A stretch of DNA of 64,000 nt from assembly GCF_003626645.1 (NCBI RefSeq), contig NZ_RBAM01000003.1, positions 372,001 through 436,000 of the forward strand, in the 5' to 3' direction. Positions 28,935-37,627 of this stretch are shown one piece after another (position 1 is the stretch's first letter; each line of letters begins with the position of its first letter). The DNA comes from Streptomyces klenkii. GTDB lineage: Bacteria > Actinomycetota > Actinomycetes > Streptomycetales > Streptomycetaceae. Both the position numbers and the translations under genes were made by a program. Under the pieces are notes generated by a model. That model ran no database searches. It was not told where the DNA came from and saw only the letters and a program-made list of their open reading frames with translations.

Positions 28935-29876
28935 ATGGCCACAGTCGTCACCACGGTCAGGCGCTCCTTCAGCACCCACTGGTACGCGTGGGCGATGGTG
29001 CTGCCCGTCGTCATCGTCCTGGCGGTCCTCGTGGGGTATCCGCTGGGCAAGGGCATCTACCTGTCCTTCACCGACGCCAACGAGGCGAACGTCGCGCGCA
29101 CGATCGGTGTCAACCACATCGAGGCGACGTACAAGTCCGTCGGCCTGGACAACTACTGGAAGGTGCTGTCCGGGCAGGAGGGGCACTTCTACTCGCGCCT
29201 CGGCTGGACGGTCGTGTGGACCGCGTCGTGCGTGTTCCTGCACTACACGATCGGTCTCGGGCTCGCCCTCCTGCTCAACCGGCCGATGCGCTTCCGGGCG
29301 CTGTACCGGGTGCTGCTGATCCTGCCGTGGGCGGTGCCGGCCTTCGTCGCCACCTTCTCGTGGCGGCTGATGTTCAACGAGAAGTACGGCGTGCTCAACG
29401 CCCTCCTCACCAAGCTCGGCGTGGGCTCCGTGGACTGGCTGGGCGACGCGACGCTGCAAAAGGTGTCGGCGGTCGCGGTCAACGTGTGGCTGGGCGTGCC
29501 GTTCATGATGGTGGCAATCCTCGGCGGGCTCCAGTCGATCCCGCGGGAGCTGCACGAGGCCGCGGAGATGGACGGCGCGACGCCCTGGCAGCGCTTCGTG
29601 CACGTGACGCTGCCGGGCCTGCGCTCGGTGAGCGGGACGGTGATCCTGCTCGGCGTGATCTGGACGTTCAACATGTTCCAGGTGATCTACCTGCTGATCG
29701 GGCAGGGCGCGGGCTCGGAGAGCGAGATCCTGGTGACGTACGCCTACCGGCTGGCGTTCCAGGGGATCCGTGACTACGCGGGCTCGGCCACGTACGGCAT
29801 CCTCATCCTCTCGCTGCTGCTGGTCTTCGCCGTCTTCTACCGCCGGATGCTCTCCCGACAGGAGGCCGTGCGATGA
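28935..29876 (+). CDS. malF: Maltodextrin ABC permease MalF
   Basis: The 313-aa inner-membrane permease has about six helices and the EAA loop (ELHEAAEMDGATPWQRF) that contacts the ATPase. It pairs with MalG. No ATPase gene is present in this cluster; Streptomyces commonly uses the shared MsiK ATPase encoded elsewhere, so that is the likely energy source. The stop overlaps the malG start by 4 bases (ATGA). Confidence 0.94.
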   Translation: MATVVTTVRRSFSTHWYAWAMVLPVVIVLAVLVGYPLGKGIYLSFTDANEANVARTIGVNHIEATYKSVGLDNYWKVLSGQEGHFYSRLGWTVVWTASCVFLHYTIGLGLALLLNRPMRFRALYRVLLILPWAVPAFVATFSWRLMFNEKYGVLNALLTKLGVGSVDWLGDATLQKVSAVAVNVWLGVPFMMVAILGGLQSIPRELHEAAEMDGATPWQRFVHVTLPGLRSVSGTVILLGVIWTFNMFQVIYLLIGQGAGSESEILVTYAYRLAFQGIRDYAGSATYGILILSLLLVFAVFYRRMLSRQEAVR

Positions 29877-30754
29877 GCGCAGCCCGGACCGTACGACCCC
29901 GCGGGCAGCGCCCGCGCGGGCAGCGTTCGCGCGGGCAGCGTTCGCGCACGGCGTCGGCCGCGCTGCACACGGCGCTGGTCGCCGCGAGCGCGGTGTCCGT
30001 CTTCCCCGTCCTGTTCATCGTCTACGTGTCGCTGCGCGGCCGGGACGGCTGGCAGGAGCCCACGCGGTGGACCGGCCTGGACGTCTCGAACTACACCCAC
30101 ATCCTGGGCGAGACGAAGTTCCTGACCTGGTTCGGCAATTCGGTGATCGTGGCGCTGGGCGCGACCGTGCTCGGCGTGCTCATCGCGGCGACGGCCGGCT
30201 ACGCCGTCTCGCGGATGCGCTTTCCCGGCCACCGGCCGCTGATGTGGACCTTCCTCGTCGTGCAGATGTTCCCGATGGCGGTGCTCATCGTGCCGCTGTA
30301 CAACATCCTCGGTGAACTGGAACTCCTGGACTCCTACGCCGGGCTGATCGTGACGTACTGCTCGGTCTCCGTCCCGTTCTGCGCCTGGATGCTCAAGGGG
30401 TACTTCGACACCATCCCCGCCGAGATCGACGAGGCGGGCCGGGTGGACGGGCTGAGCCCCTTCGGCACGTTCTGGCGGCTCGTGGTGCCGCTCGCCCGGC
30501 CGGGCCTGGCGGTGACCGGCTTCTACTCGTTCATCACCGCGTGGGGCGAGGTCGCCTTCGCCAGCCAGTTCATGAGCTCCGAGGAGCACTACACCCTCGC
30601 CGTGGGCCTCCAGACGTTCGTCGGCCAGCAGAAGGCGGAGTGGGGTCTGATGACGGCCGCCGCCGTGCTGATCACCGTTCCCGCGGCCGCGGTGTTCTTC
30701 CTCGCCCAGCGGCACCTGGTGGCCGGTCTGACCGCGGGCGGCACCAAGGGCTGA
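29873..30754 (+). CDS. malG: Maltodextrin ABC permease MalG
   Basis: The 293-aa permease has about six helices and the EAA motif (EIDEAGRVDGLSPFGTFW). It completes the MalFG channel. The N-terminal cytoplasmic tail carries repeated RGQR units from a 15-base tandem repeat at 29901-29945, which lengthens the tail compared with usual family members. The start overlaps malF, so translation is coupled. Confidence 0.94.
   Translation: MSAARTVRPRGQRPRGQRSRGQRSRTASAALHTALVAASAVSVFPVLFIVYVSLRGRDGWQEPTRWTGLDVSNYTHILGETKFLTWFGNSVIVALGATVLGVLIAATAGYAVSRMRFPGHRPLMWTFLVVQMFPMAVLIVPLYNILGELELLDSYAGLIVTYCSVSVPFCAWMLKGYFDTIPAEIDEAGRVDGLSPFGTFWRLVVPLARPGLAVTGFYSFITAWGEVAFASQFMSSEEHYTLAVGLQTFVGQQKAEWGLMTAAAVLITVPAAAVFFLAQRHLVAGLTAGGTKG
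29901..29945 (+). repeat. 15-base tandem repeat x3 inside malG
   Basis: Units at 29901-29915, 29916-29930 and 29931-29945 (GCGGGCAGCGTTCGC; the first differs by two bases) encode repeated RGQRS/P residues in the cytoplasmic tail of MalG. Confidence 0.9.
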
Positions 30755-30840
30755 CCTTGTCCGCCCGCCGTCGTTGACCGTGTTGACCGCTTGCGCACCA
30801 CCGCTTCCGACTCCGTCACCCGCTATCGAACAGGACGTAC

Positions 30841-32484
30841 ATGACCCAGGACCTCGCGCCCTCCGTCCGCCCGGCCGCCGCTTCCCCCTCCGAGCCCGTA
30901 TCCGGGACCGGGGGATGGTGGCGCAGCGCCGTCATCTACCAGGTGTACGTGCGCTCGTTCGCGGACAGCGACGGTGACGGCATCGGCGACCTGCGGGGGA
31001 TCCGCGAGCGCCTGCCGTACCTGGCGGAGCTGGGCGTGGACGCGGTGTGGCTCACGCCGTTCTTCGCCTCGCCGCAGGCGGACGGCGGCTACGACGTGGC
31101 GGACTACCGGGCCGTGGACCCGCTGTTCGGGGACCTGTCGGACGCGGACGACCTGGTGCGGGAGGCGCACCGGCTGGGCCTGCGGGTGATCGTCGACATC
31201 GTGCCGAACCACACCTCCGACCAGCACGCCTGGTTCCGGGCGGCCCTCGCCGGCAGAGAGGGCGGCCCGGAGCGGGAGCGCTACCACTTCCGGCCGGGCC
31301 GCGGCGCGGCCGGGGAACTGCCGCCGAACGACTGGGAGTCCGTCTTCGGCGGCCCGGCGTGGACGCGGACGGCGCGCGCGGACGGCACGCCCGGCGAGTG
31401 GTACCTGCACCTGTTCGCGCCGGAGCAGCCGGACCTCAACTGGGAGAACCAGGAGGTGCGCGAGGAGTTCGAGTCGGTGCTGCGGTTCTGGCTGGACCTG
31501 GGCGTGGACGGGTTCCGCATCGATGTCGCGCACGGCATGGTCAAGGCGGCGGGCCTGCCCGACATCGGGCTGAGCGAGCAGGCGAAGCTCATCGGGGCGC
31601 AGGTGCTGCCGTTCTTCGACCAGGACGGGGTGCACGAGATCCACCGCGCCTGGCGCCGGCTGCTGGACTCCTACCCCGGCGAGCGGGTCGGCGTGGCGGA
31701 GGCGTGGGCGCCGACCTCGGAGCGGCTCGCGCTGTACGTGCGGCCGGACGAGCTGCACCAGGCGTTCAACTTCCAGTTCCTGACGTGCGACTGGGGCGCG
31801 GCCGCGATGCGGACGGTCATCGACGAGTCGCTGGCCGCGACGCGGTCGGTGGGCGCGCCGACGACGTGGGTGCTGTCCAACCACGACGTGGTGCGGCACA
31901 CCACGCGCTACGGCGGCGGCGAGCGGGGGCTGGCGCGGGCCCGGGCGGCGGCGCTGCTGATGCTGGCCCTGCCGGGTTCGGCGTACGTCTACCAGGGCGA
32001 GGAGCTGGGCCTGCCGGAGGTCGTGGACCTGCCGGACGAGGTGCGCCAGGACCCGGCGTTCTTCCGCGGCGACGGGCAGGACGGCACGCGCGACGGCTGC
32101 CGGGTGCCGATCCCGTGGTCGGGCGAGGAGGCCCCGTACGGCTTCGGGCCGGGCGGCAGCTGGCTGCCGCAGCCGGAGGGGTGGGCGGAGCTGTCGGTGG
32201 CGGCGCAGTCGGGGGACCCGCGCTCGACGCTGGAGCTCTACCGCTCGGCGCTCGCGCTGCGGCACGAGCTGCCGGGCCTGGGCGACGGGGAGATGACGTG
32301 GCTGGAGGCGCCCGAGGGGGTGCTCGCGTTCTCCCGGCCGGGCCTGGTGTGCACGCTGAACACGCGGGGCGAGGAGGTGGGGATGCCGGTGCCGGGCCGT
32401 CCGGTGCTGGCCACGTCCGCCCTGGAATTCACCGGTGGTACGGTCCGTATCCCCGTCGATTCCTGTGTTTGGTGGGCAGTCTGA
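30841..32484 (+). CDS. aglA: Cytoplasmic GH13 alpha-glucosidase
   Basis: The 547-aa enzyme has the oligo-1,6-glucosidase/alpha-glucosidase layout: YQVYVRSFADSDGDGIGDL at the start of the barrel, DIVPNH, nucleophile Asp in DGFRIDVAHG, Glu in VGVAEAWAP and SNHDVVRH. There is no signal peptide, so it cuts imported maltodextrins inside the cell. It follows malG by 86 bases. That gap contains TTGACC elements and a CTTGCGCA half-site, so an internal MalR-controlled promoter is possible. Confidence 0.93.
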   Translation: MTQDLAPSVRPAAASPSEPVSGTGGWWRSAVIYQVYVRSFADSDGDGIGDLRGIRERLPYLAELGVDAVWLTPFFASPQADGGYDVADYRAVDPLFGDLSDADDLVREAHRLGLRVIVDIVPNHTSDQHAWFRAALAGREGGPERERYHFRPGRGAAGELPPNDWESVFGGPAWTRTARADGTPGEWYLHLFAPEQPDLNWENQEVREEFESVLRFWLDLGVDGFRIDVAHGMVKAAGLPDIGLSEQAKLIGAQVLPFFDQDGVHEIHRAWRRLLDSYPGERVGVAEAWAPTSERLALYVRPDELHQAFNFQFLTCDWGAAAMRTVIDESLAATRSVGAPTTWVLSNHDVVRHTTRYGGGERGLARARAAALLMLALPGSAYVYQGEELGLPEVVDLPDEVRQDPAFFRGDGQDGTRDGCRVPIPWSGEEAPYGFGPGGSWLPQPEGWAELSVAAQSGDPRSTLELYRSALALRHELPGLGDGEMTWLEAPEGVLAFSRPGLVCTLNTRGEEVGMPVPGRPVLATSALEFTGGTVRIPVDSCVWWAV

Positions 32485-32509
32485 AATGCGACCGGTAAGG
32501 TCCAGTCCT

Positions 32510-33562
32510 GTGACCGCACGGCTGGCCGATATCGCAGCCCAAGCGGGTGTCAGCGAAGCAACCGTCAGCCGGGTACTCAACGGGAAGCCGGGGGTCGCCG
32601 CCTCCACCCGCGAGTCCGTGCTGGCCGCGCTCGACGTCCTGGGCTACGAGCGCCCCGTGCGGCTGCGGCAGCGCAGCGCGGGCCTGGTGGGGCTCATCAC
32701 GCCCGGGCTGGACAACCCGATATTCCCGGCCTTCGCCCAGGTGATAGGCCAGGCCCTGACGCGCCAGGGCTACACCCCGGTGCTGGCCACGCAGACGCCC
32801 GGTGGCTCTACGGAGGACGAGCTGACGGAGATGCTCGTGGACCGCGGGGTCTCCGGCATCATTTTCGTCTCCGGGCTGCACGCCGACACCTCGGCGGACA
32901 TGGAGCGCTACGAGCGGCTGCGCGCGCAGGGCGTTCCGTTCGTGCTGATCAACGGTTTTTCGCCGAAAGTACGGGCTCCTTTCGTCTCGCCGGACGACCG
33001 GGCGGCGGTCAGGCTGGCCGTCACCCATTTGGCCGCACTGGGGCACCGCAGGATCGGTCTCGCGCTGGGTCCGCGCCGCTACGTTCCGGTGCAGCGGAAG
33101 ATCGAGGGGTTCCTGCGCAGCATGCGCGAGGAGCTGGGCCTGGCGGAGGCCGAGGCCGGGCAGTTGGTGCAGCACTCGCTGTTCTCGCTGGAGGGCGGGC
33201 AGGCCGCGGCCACGGCGCTCATCGAGCGGGGCTGCACGGCCGTGGTGTGCGCGAGCGACATGATGGCGCTGGGCGTCGTCCGGGCAGCCCGTCAGCAGGG
33301 TCTGGAAGTGCCGCGGGACGTCTCGGTCGTCGGCTTCGACGACTCGCCGCTCATCGCCTTCACGGACCCGCCGCTGACCACGATCCGGCAGCCGGTGCAG
33401 TCGATGGGGCAGGCGGCGGTGCGGGCGCTGCTGGAGGAGATCGGCGGGACTCCGGCGCCCCACAGCGAGTTCGTGTTCCTCCCCGAGCTGGTGGTCCGCG
33501 GTTCAACTGCATCGGTGCCGGGTACCCGGCCGAAAGCGGACGAAGACCAGACTTGGGGATGA
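32510..33562 (+). CDS. malR: LacI-family maltose repressor MalR
   Basis: The 350-aa regulator has an N-terminal LacI helix-turn-helix (RLADIAAQAGVSEATVSRVL) and a periplasmic-binding-like sugar domain (SAGLVGLITPGLDNPIFP; ASDMMALG; SVVGFDDSPL). It should repress the mal and amylase genes until maltose is present. GTG 32510 is preferred: the protein then starts as VTARLADIA, with AAGG upstream. It lies 25 bases after aglA, so it is probably in the operon it controls. Confidence 0.93.
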   Translation: MTARLADIAAQAGVSEATVSRVLNGKPGVAASTRESVLAALDVLGYERPVRLRQRSAGLVGLITPGLDNPIFPAFAQVIGQALTRQGYTPVLATQTPGGSTEDELTEMLVDRGVSGIIFVSGLHADTSADMERYERLRAQGVPFVLINGFSPKVRAPFVSPDDRAAVRLAVTHLAALGHRRIGLALGPRRYVPVQRKIEGFLRSMREELGLAEAEAGQLVQHSLFSLEGGQAAATALIERGCTAVVCASDMMALGVVRAARQQGLEVPRDVSVVGFDDSPLIAFTDPPLTTIRQPVQSMGQAAVRALLEEIGGTPAPHSEFVFLPELVVRGSTASVPGTRPKADEDQTWG

Positions 33563-33598
33563 TCTGCGGCAGGCCGGTTTCTGGCAGACTGTTTCCCT

Positions 33599-34447
33599 AT
33601 GGGTGAAGCGACGGCAAGGACACTGGAAGGCCGGACGGCCGCCCCGCCACCCAGCGAGGAGCGAGCGGACCGGCCGCCGGCCGAGGGTGCCGCAGCACGG
33701 AAGGCGGGCCTGCGAGGGCTCCGCTCTCCGCGCAGGCCCCGGCTGTGGTTCGAGGTGCTGCTGATCGCGGTGAGTTACTGGGTGTATTCCCTGGTGCGCA
33801 ATGCCGTGCCCGAGCAGCGCGCGGCCGCGCTCCGCAACGCCGACTGGATATGGCGGGCCGAGCACACGCTCCACATCGCCGTGGAGAGCAGCATCAACCA
33901 CGCCGTGAATTCGGTGACGTGGCTGATCGTGGGGATGAACTACTACTACGCCACCTTGCACTTCGTCCTGACGATCGGGGTGCTGGTGTGGCTCTACCGC
34001 TGGCATCCGGGGCGTTATGCCGCCGGCCGGCTGGCCCTCTTCGCCACCACGGGCGTCGCCCTGCTCGGCTATTACCTCTTCCCCCTCGCTCCGCCGCGCC
34101 TGATGTCCGGCGAGCACTTCGTCGACACCGTCGTCGTGCACCACACGTGGGGCTCGATGGCCTCCGGCAACCTCGCCGACATGTCGAATCAGTACGCGGC
34201 GATGCCGTCCATGCACATCGGGTGGTCGACCTGGTGCGGCGTCATCATCGCGATGGTGGCGCGGCCGGTGTGGGCCAAGGTGCTGGGCCTGCTGTATCCG
34301 CTGGCGACGCTGGTGGTCATCGTGGCGACGGCGAACCACTTCTGGCTGGACGCCGTGGGCGGCCTGCTGTGCCTGTCGTTCGGCTTCGCGGTCTCGTTCC
34401 TGTGGTTCAGGGCGACGCCGGGGCGGCTGGAACGGCACGTGGCGTAG
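33599..34447 (+). CDS. PAP2-family membrane phosphatase (Aur1/inositol-phosphotransferase-like)
   Basis: The 282-aa integral membrane protein has a charged N-terminus (1-48) and about six helices. The PAP2 catalytic signature appears as MPSMHIGW (Ser-His) with a later NHFWLDAVGG, where His and Asp complete the phosphatase site. Members dephosphorylate lipid phosphates or transfer phospho-headgroups. It begins 36 bases after malR but is functionally unrelated, and it converges on glnE. Confidence 0.88.
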   Translation: MGEATARTLEGRTAAPPPSEERADRPPAEGAAARKAGLRGLRSPRRPRLWFEVLLIAVSYWVYSLVRNAVPEQRAAALRNADWIWRAEHTLHIAVESSINHAVNSVTWLIVGMNYYYATLHFVLTIGVLVWLYRWHPGRYAAGRLALFATTGVALLGYYLFPLAPPRLMSGEHFVDTVVVHHTWGSMASGNLADMSNQYAAMPSMHIGWSTWCGVIIAMVARPVWAKVLGLLYPLATLVVIVATANHFWLDAVGGLLCLSFGFAVSFLWFRATPGRLERHVA

Positions 34448-34493
34448 GGACCGCGGCTCACGCCCTGCGTCCCGCTCCGCATCGCGCCCCGCG

Positions 34494-37400
34494 TCACGCC
34501 CCGTAGAACAGCTCGTCCACCACCGCGCGGGCGCGCCGCGTCGTCCGCCGGTAGTCGTCGAGCATGTCCCCCACGTGGCCCGGCTCGTAGCCGAGATAGC
34601 GGCCCACCGCCCCGAGTTCCCGCGGCTCCGTGGGGAAGGTGTCGCCGGACCGGCCGCGGACGAGCATGACCGCGTTGCGCACGCTCGTCGCGAGAACCCA
34701 CGCGTCGTCCAGTATGGCCGCGGCCTCCGTGCTCAGCAGCCCGGCGGCGCGGGCGGCCGCGAGGGCCTCGCGGGTGCGGGTCGTGCGCAGCCCGGGCTCC
34801 GCCCAGGCGTGCCGCAGCTGGAGCAGCTGGACGGTCCACTCCACGTCCGACAGGCCGCCGCGCCCGAGCTTGGTGTGGGTCGTCGGGTCCGCGCCGCGCG
34901 GCAGCCGCTCGCCCTCCATGCGGGCCTTGAGCCGCCGGATCTCGCGCACCGCGTCCTCGCCGAGGCCCTCCATGGGATACCGCAGCGGGTCGATGAGGTC
35001 GATGAACCGCCTCCCCAGCTCGGCGTCGCCCGCGACCGGGCGGGCGCGCAGCAGCGCCTGGCTCTCCCACACCAGCGACCAGCGCCGGTAGTAGGCGGCG
35101 TACGAGGCGAGGCTGCGCACCATGGGCCCGGACTTGCCTTCGGGCCGCAGGTCGGCGTCGATGTGCAGGGGCGGGTCGGTCGTGGGAAGTTGGAGGAGCC
35201 TGCGCATCTCCCCGGCGACGGCGGAGGCGGCCTTGGCGGCCTCCTCGTCGGGGACGCCCTCGCGCGGCTCGTGCACGAACAGCACGTCGGCGTCGGAGCC
35301 GTAGCCCTGCTCGTGGCCGCCGAAGCGGCCCATGCCGATGACGGCGAAGCGCGTGGGCAGGGTGTCGCCCCACTCGGCGCGCACGGCGGCGCGCAGGGCG
35401 CCCGCGACGGCCGCGGCGTTGACCTCGGATACGGCGTCGCCGACGGTGTCGACGCGGACGTGCGGGTCGCGCTCGCCGTTGGACTCTCCCGGGCCGTGCG
35501 AGCCGTTGCGGCCGAAGGAGCCGTTGCGGCCGTACGCCCCGATGATGTCGGCGGCGGCGGTGCGGAACAGCTCGCGGCGGCGGACGCCGCGGACGGCGAC
35601 GATCGCGGCCTCGGCGCCCTCGGAGCGGTTGACGGCGGCCAGGGTCTCCTGTTCGAGGGCCTCCAGGCCGCGCGGGCGCAGGCCCTCGGGGTCGCCGAGC
35701 AGGGCGACGGCCTCGGGGGCGCGCAGCAGCAGGTCGGGGGCGAGGCGGCCGGCGGACAGGACGCGGGCGAGGTTCTCGGCGGCGGCGCCCTCGTCGCGCA
35801 GCAGGCGCAGGTACCAGGGGGTGCGGCCGAGGGCGTCGGAGACCTTGTGGAAGTTGAGCAGGCCGGCGTCGGGGTCGGCGGAGTCGGCGAACCAGCCGAG
35901 CAGGACGGGCAGCAGGGTGCGCTGGATGGCGGCCTTGCGGGTCACGCCCGAGGCGAGCGCCTCCAGGTGGCGCAGGGCGGCGGCGGGGTCGGCGTAGCCC
36001 AGGGCCTGGAGGCGGTTTCCGGCCTCCTTGGCGCTGAGCCGGATCTCGCCGGGCTCCAGCTGGGCGACGGCGTCCAGCAGCGGCCGGTAGAAGAGCTTCT
36101 CGTGCAGCCGGCGCACTTCGCGCGCGTGCCGCTTCCACTCGCGGCCGAGCCCGTCGACGGGCTCCGTGCCCGGCGGCCATTGCAGGACGCGGGCCAGGGA
36201 GCGGCCGAGGCGGCGCTGGTCGGCCTCGGCCTCCGGCATCAGGTGCGTGCGGCGCAGGCGGTGGAGCTGGATGTGGTGCTCCATGGTGCGCAGGAAGCGG
36301 TAGGCGGCGTCGAGGGCGGCGGCGTCGGAGCGGCCCACGTAGCCGCCCGCGGCGAGCGCGGTCAGGGCGTCGAGGGTGCCGGAGGCGCGCAGCGTGGCGT
36401 CGCCGCGGCCGTGGACGAGCTGGAGCAGCTGGACGGCGAACTCGACGTCGCGCAGCCCGCCCGGGCCGAGCTTGAGCTCGCGGTCGACCTGGCCGGCGGG
36501 GATGGAGGCGATGACGCGGCGGCGCATCTGCTGCACGTCGGGCACGAAGTTCTCGCGCTCGGCGGCCTGCCACACCAGCGGGGCGACGGCGTCGGCGTAG
36601 GCCCGGCCGAGGCCGAGGTCGCCGGCGACCGGGCGGGCCTTGAGGAGGGCCTGGAACTCCCAGGTCTTGGCCCAGCGCTGGTAGTAGGCGAGGTGGCTGG
36701 AGAGGGTGCGCACGAGGGGGCCGTTGCGGCCCTCGGGCCGCAGGTTGGCGTCCACGGGCCAGATGGTGCCCTCGGGGGTGACGTCGGAGCAGACGCGCAT
36801 CATCCGGGAGGCGAGGCGGGTGGCGGCCTGGAGGGCGGGGCCCTCGGCGGTCCCTTCCTTCGCCTCGGCCACGAAGACGACGTCGACGTCGGAGACGTAA
36901 TTGAGCTCCTGGCCGCCGCACTTGCCCATGCCGATGACGGCGAGCCGGCAGGCCGCGGCGTCCGCGGGCTGCTCGTCGGCGGCGATGGCGAGGGCGGCGC
37001 GCAGGGTGACCGTGGCCAGGTCGGCGAGCTCGGCGGCGGTCTGGGCGACGTCCGTGGTGCCGCACACGTCGCGCGCGGCGATGGTCAGCAGGCAGCGGCG
37101 GTAGGCGGCGCGCAGGGCGTCGGCGGCGCCCAGGCCGGCCTCGCGTCCGGCGCGCGCGCCGTCGGCCAGCGCCTTCTCGAACTCCGGGACGCCCGGGTTG
37201 AGATCGGCCGCCTCGTACGTGACGAGGGCGTGCCAGTCGCCGGGGTGGCGGGCCAGGTGGTCGCCGAGGGCCTCGGAGGCGCCGAGCACGCCGAGCAGCC
37301 GGTCGCGCAGCGGCTTGGCCGTCACGAGCGTGTCCAGCAGGGCCTGCCGGTCGCCGCCGGGCCGGGCGTCCAGCGCCTCGGCGAGCCGGACCAGGCCGTG

Positions 37401-37574
37401 CAGGGCCAGGTCCGGGTCCGCGGTGGCGCCGAGGGCGTCGAGCAGGACGGGGTCGCCGCGTCTCGCCGCGAGCACCGGGACCTCCAGCCGCCGCTCTGCG
37501 GCGGCCGGATCGGTGAAGCCGTACTTCAGCAGCCGGGTGTACGAGCTGCTGCGACGCCCCTCGGGCAGTGTCAT
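34494..37574 (-). CDS. glnE: Bifunctional glutamine synthetase adenylyltransferase/deadenylase
   Basis: GlnE adds AMP to, or removes it from, a tyrosine of GlnA in response to nitrogen status. The 1026-aa protein carries two nucleotidyltransferase halves: GMGKCGGQELNYVSDVD at about residue 214 and GMGRFGGHEQGYGSDADV at about 745, joined by helical domains and a Gly/Asn-rich linker. ATG 37574 (MTLPEGRRSS) has GAGGGG upstream. The same frame is open to 38924, but that extension lies over the GS-like gene and is a shadow. It follows that gene by 53 bases and may be co-transcribed. Confidence 0.96.
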   Translation of the reverse strand: MTLPEGRRSSSYTRLLKYGFTDPAAAERRLEVPVLAARRGDPVLLDALGATADPDLALHGLVRLAEALDARPGGDRQALLDTLVTAKPLRDRLLGVLGASEALGDHLARHPGDWHALVTYEAADLNPGVPEFEKALADGARAGREAGLGAADALRAAYRRCLLTIAARDVCGTTDVAQTAAELADLATVTLRAALAIAADEQPADAAACRLAVIGMGKCGGQELNYVSDVDVVFVAEAKEGTAEGPALQAATRLASRMMRVCSDVTPEGTIWPVDANLRPEGRNGPLVRTLSSHLAYYQRWAKTWEFQALLKARPVAGDLGLGRAYADAVAPLVWQAAERENFVPDVQQMRRRVIASIPAGQVDRELKLGPGGLRDVEFAVQLLQLVHGRGDATLRASGTLDALTALAAGGYVGRSDAAALDAAYRFLRTMEHHIQLHRLRRTHLMPEAEADQRRLGRSLARVLQWPPGTEPVDGLGREWKRHAREVRRLHEKLFYRPLLDAVAQLEPGEIRLSAKEAGNRLQALGYADPAAALRHLEALASGVTRKAAIQRTLLPVLLGWFADSADPDAGLLNFHKVSDALGRTPWYLRLLRDEGAAAENLARVLSAGRLAPDLLLRAPEAVALLGDPEGLRPRGLEALEQETLAAVNRSEGAEAAIVAVRGVRRRELFRTAAADIIGAYGRNGSFGRNGSHGPGESNGERDPHVRVDTVGDAVSEVNAAAVAGALRAAVRAEWGDTLPTRFAVIGMGRFGGHEQGYGSDADVLFVHEPREGVPDEEAAKAASAVAGEMRRLLQLPTTDPPLHIDADLRPEGKSGPMVRSLASYAAYYRRWSLVWESQALLRARPVAGDAELGRRFIDLIDPLRYPMEGLGEDAVREIRRLKARMEGERLPRGADPTTHTKLGRGGLSDVEWTVQLLQLRHAWAEPGLRTTRTREALAAARAAGLLSTEAAAILDDAWVLATSVRNAVMLVRGRSGDTFPTEPRELGAVGRYLGYEPGHVGDMLDDYRRTTRRARAVVDELFYGA

Positions 37575-37627
37575 CGGCACCCCTCGCTCCGCGCTGCCGG
37601 CCGGCTCGCCGCCATGATAGGCACCTG

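Noticed and set aside
29901..29945. Short tandem repeat considered as a CRISPR-like array
   Set aside because: Units are 15 bases, directly adjacent with no spacers, in frame within malG; no cas genes are present.
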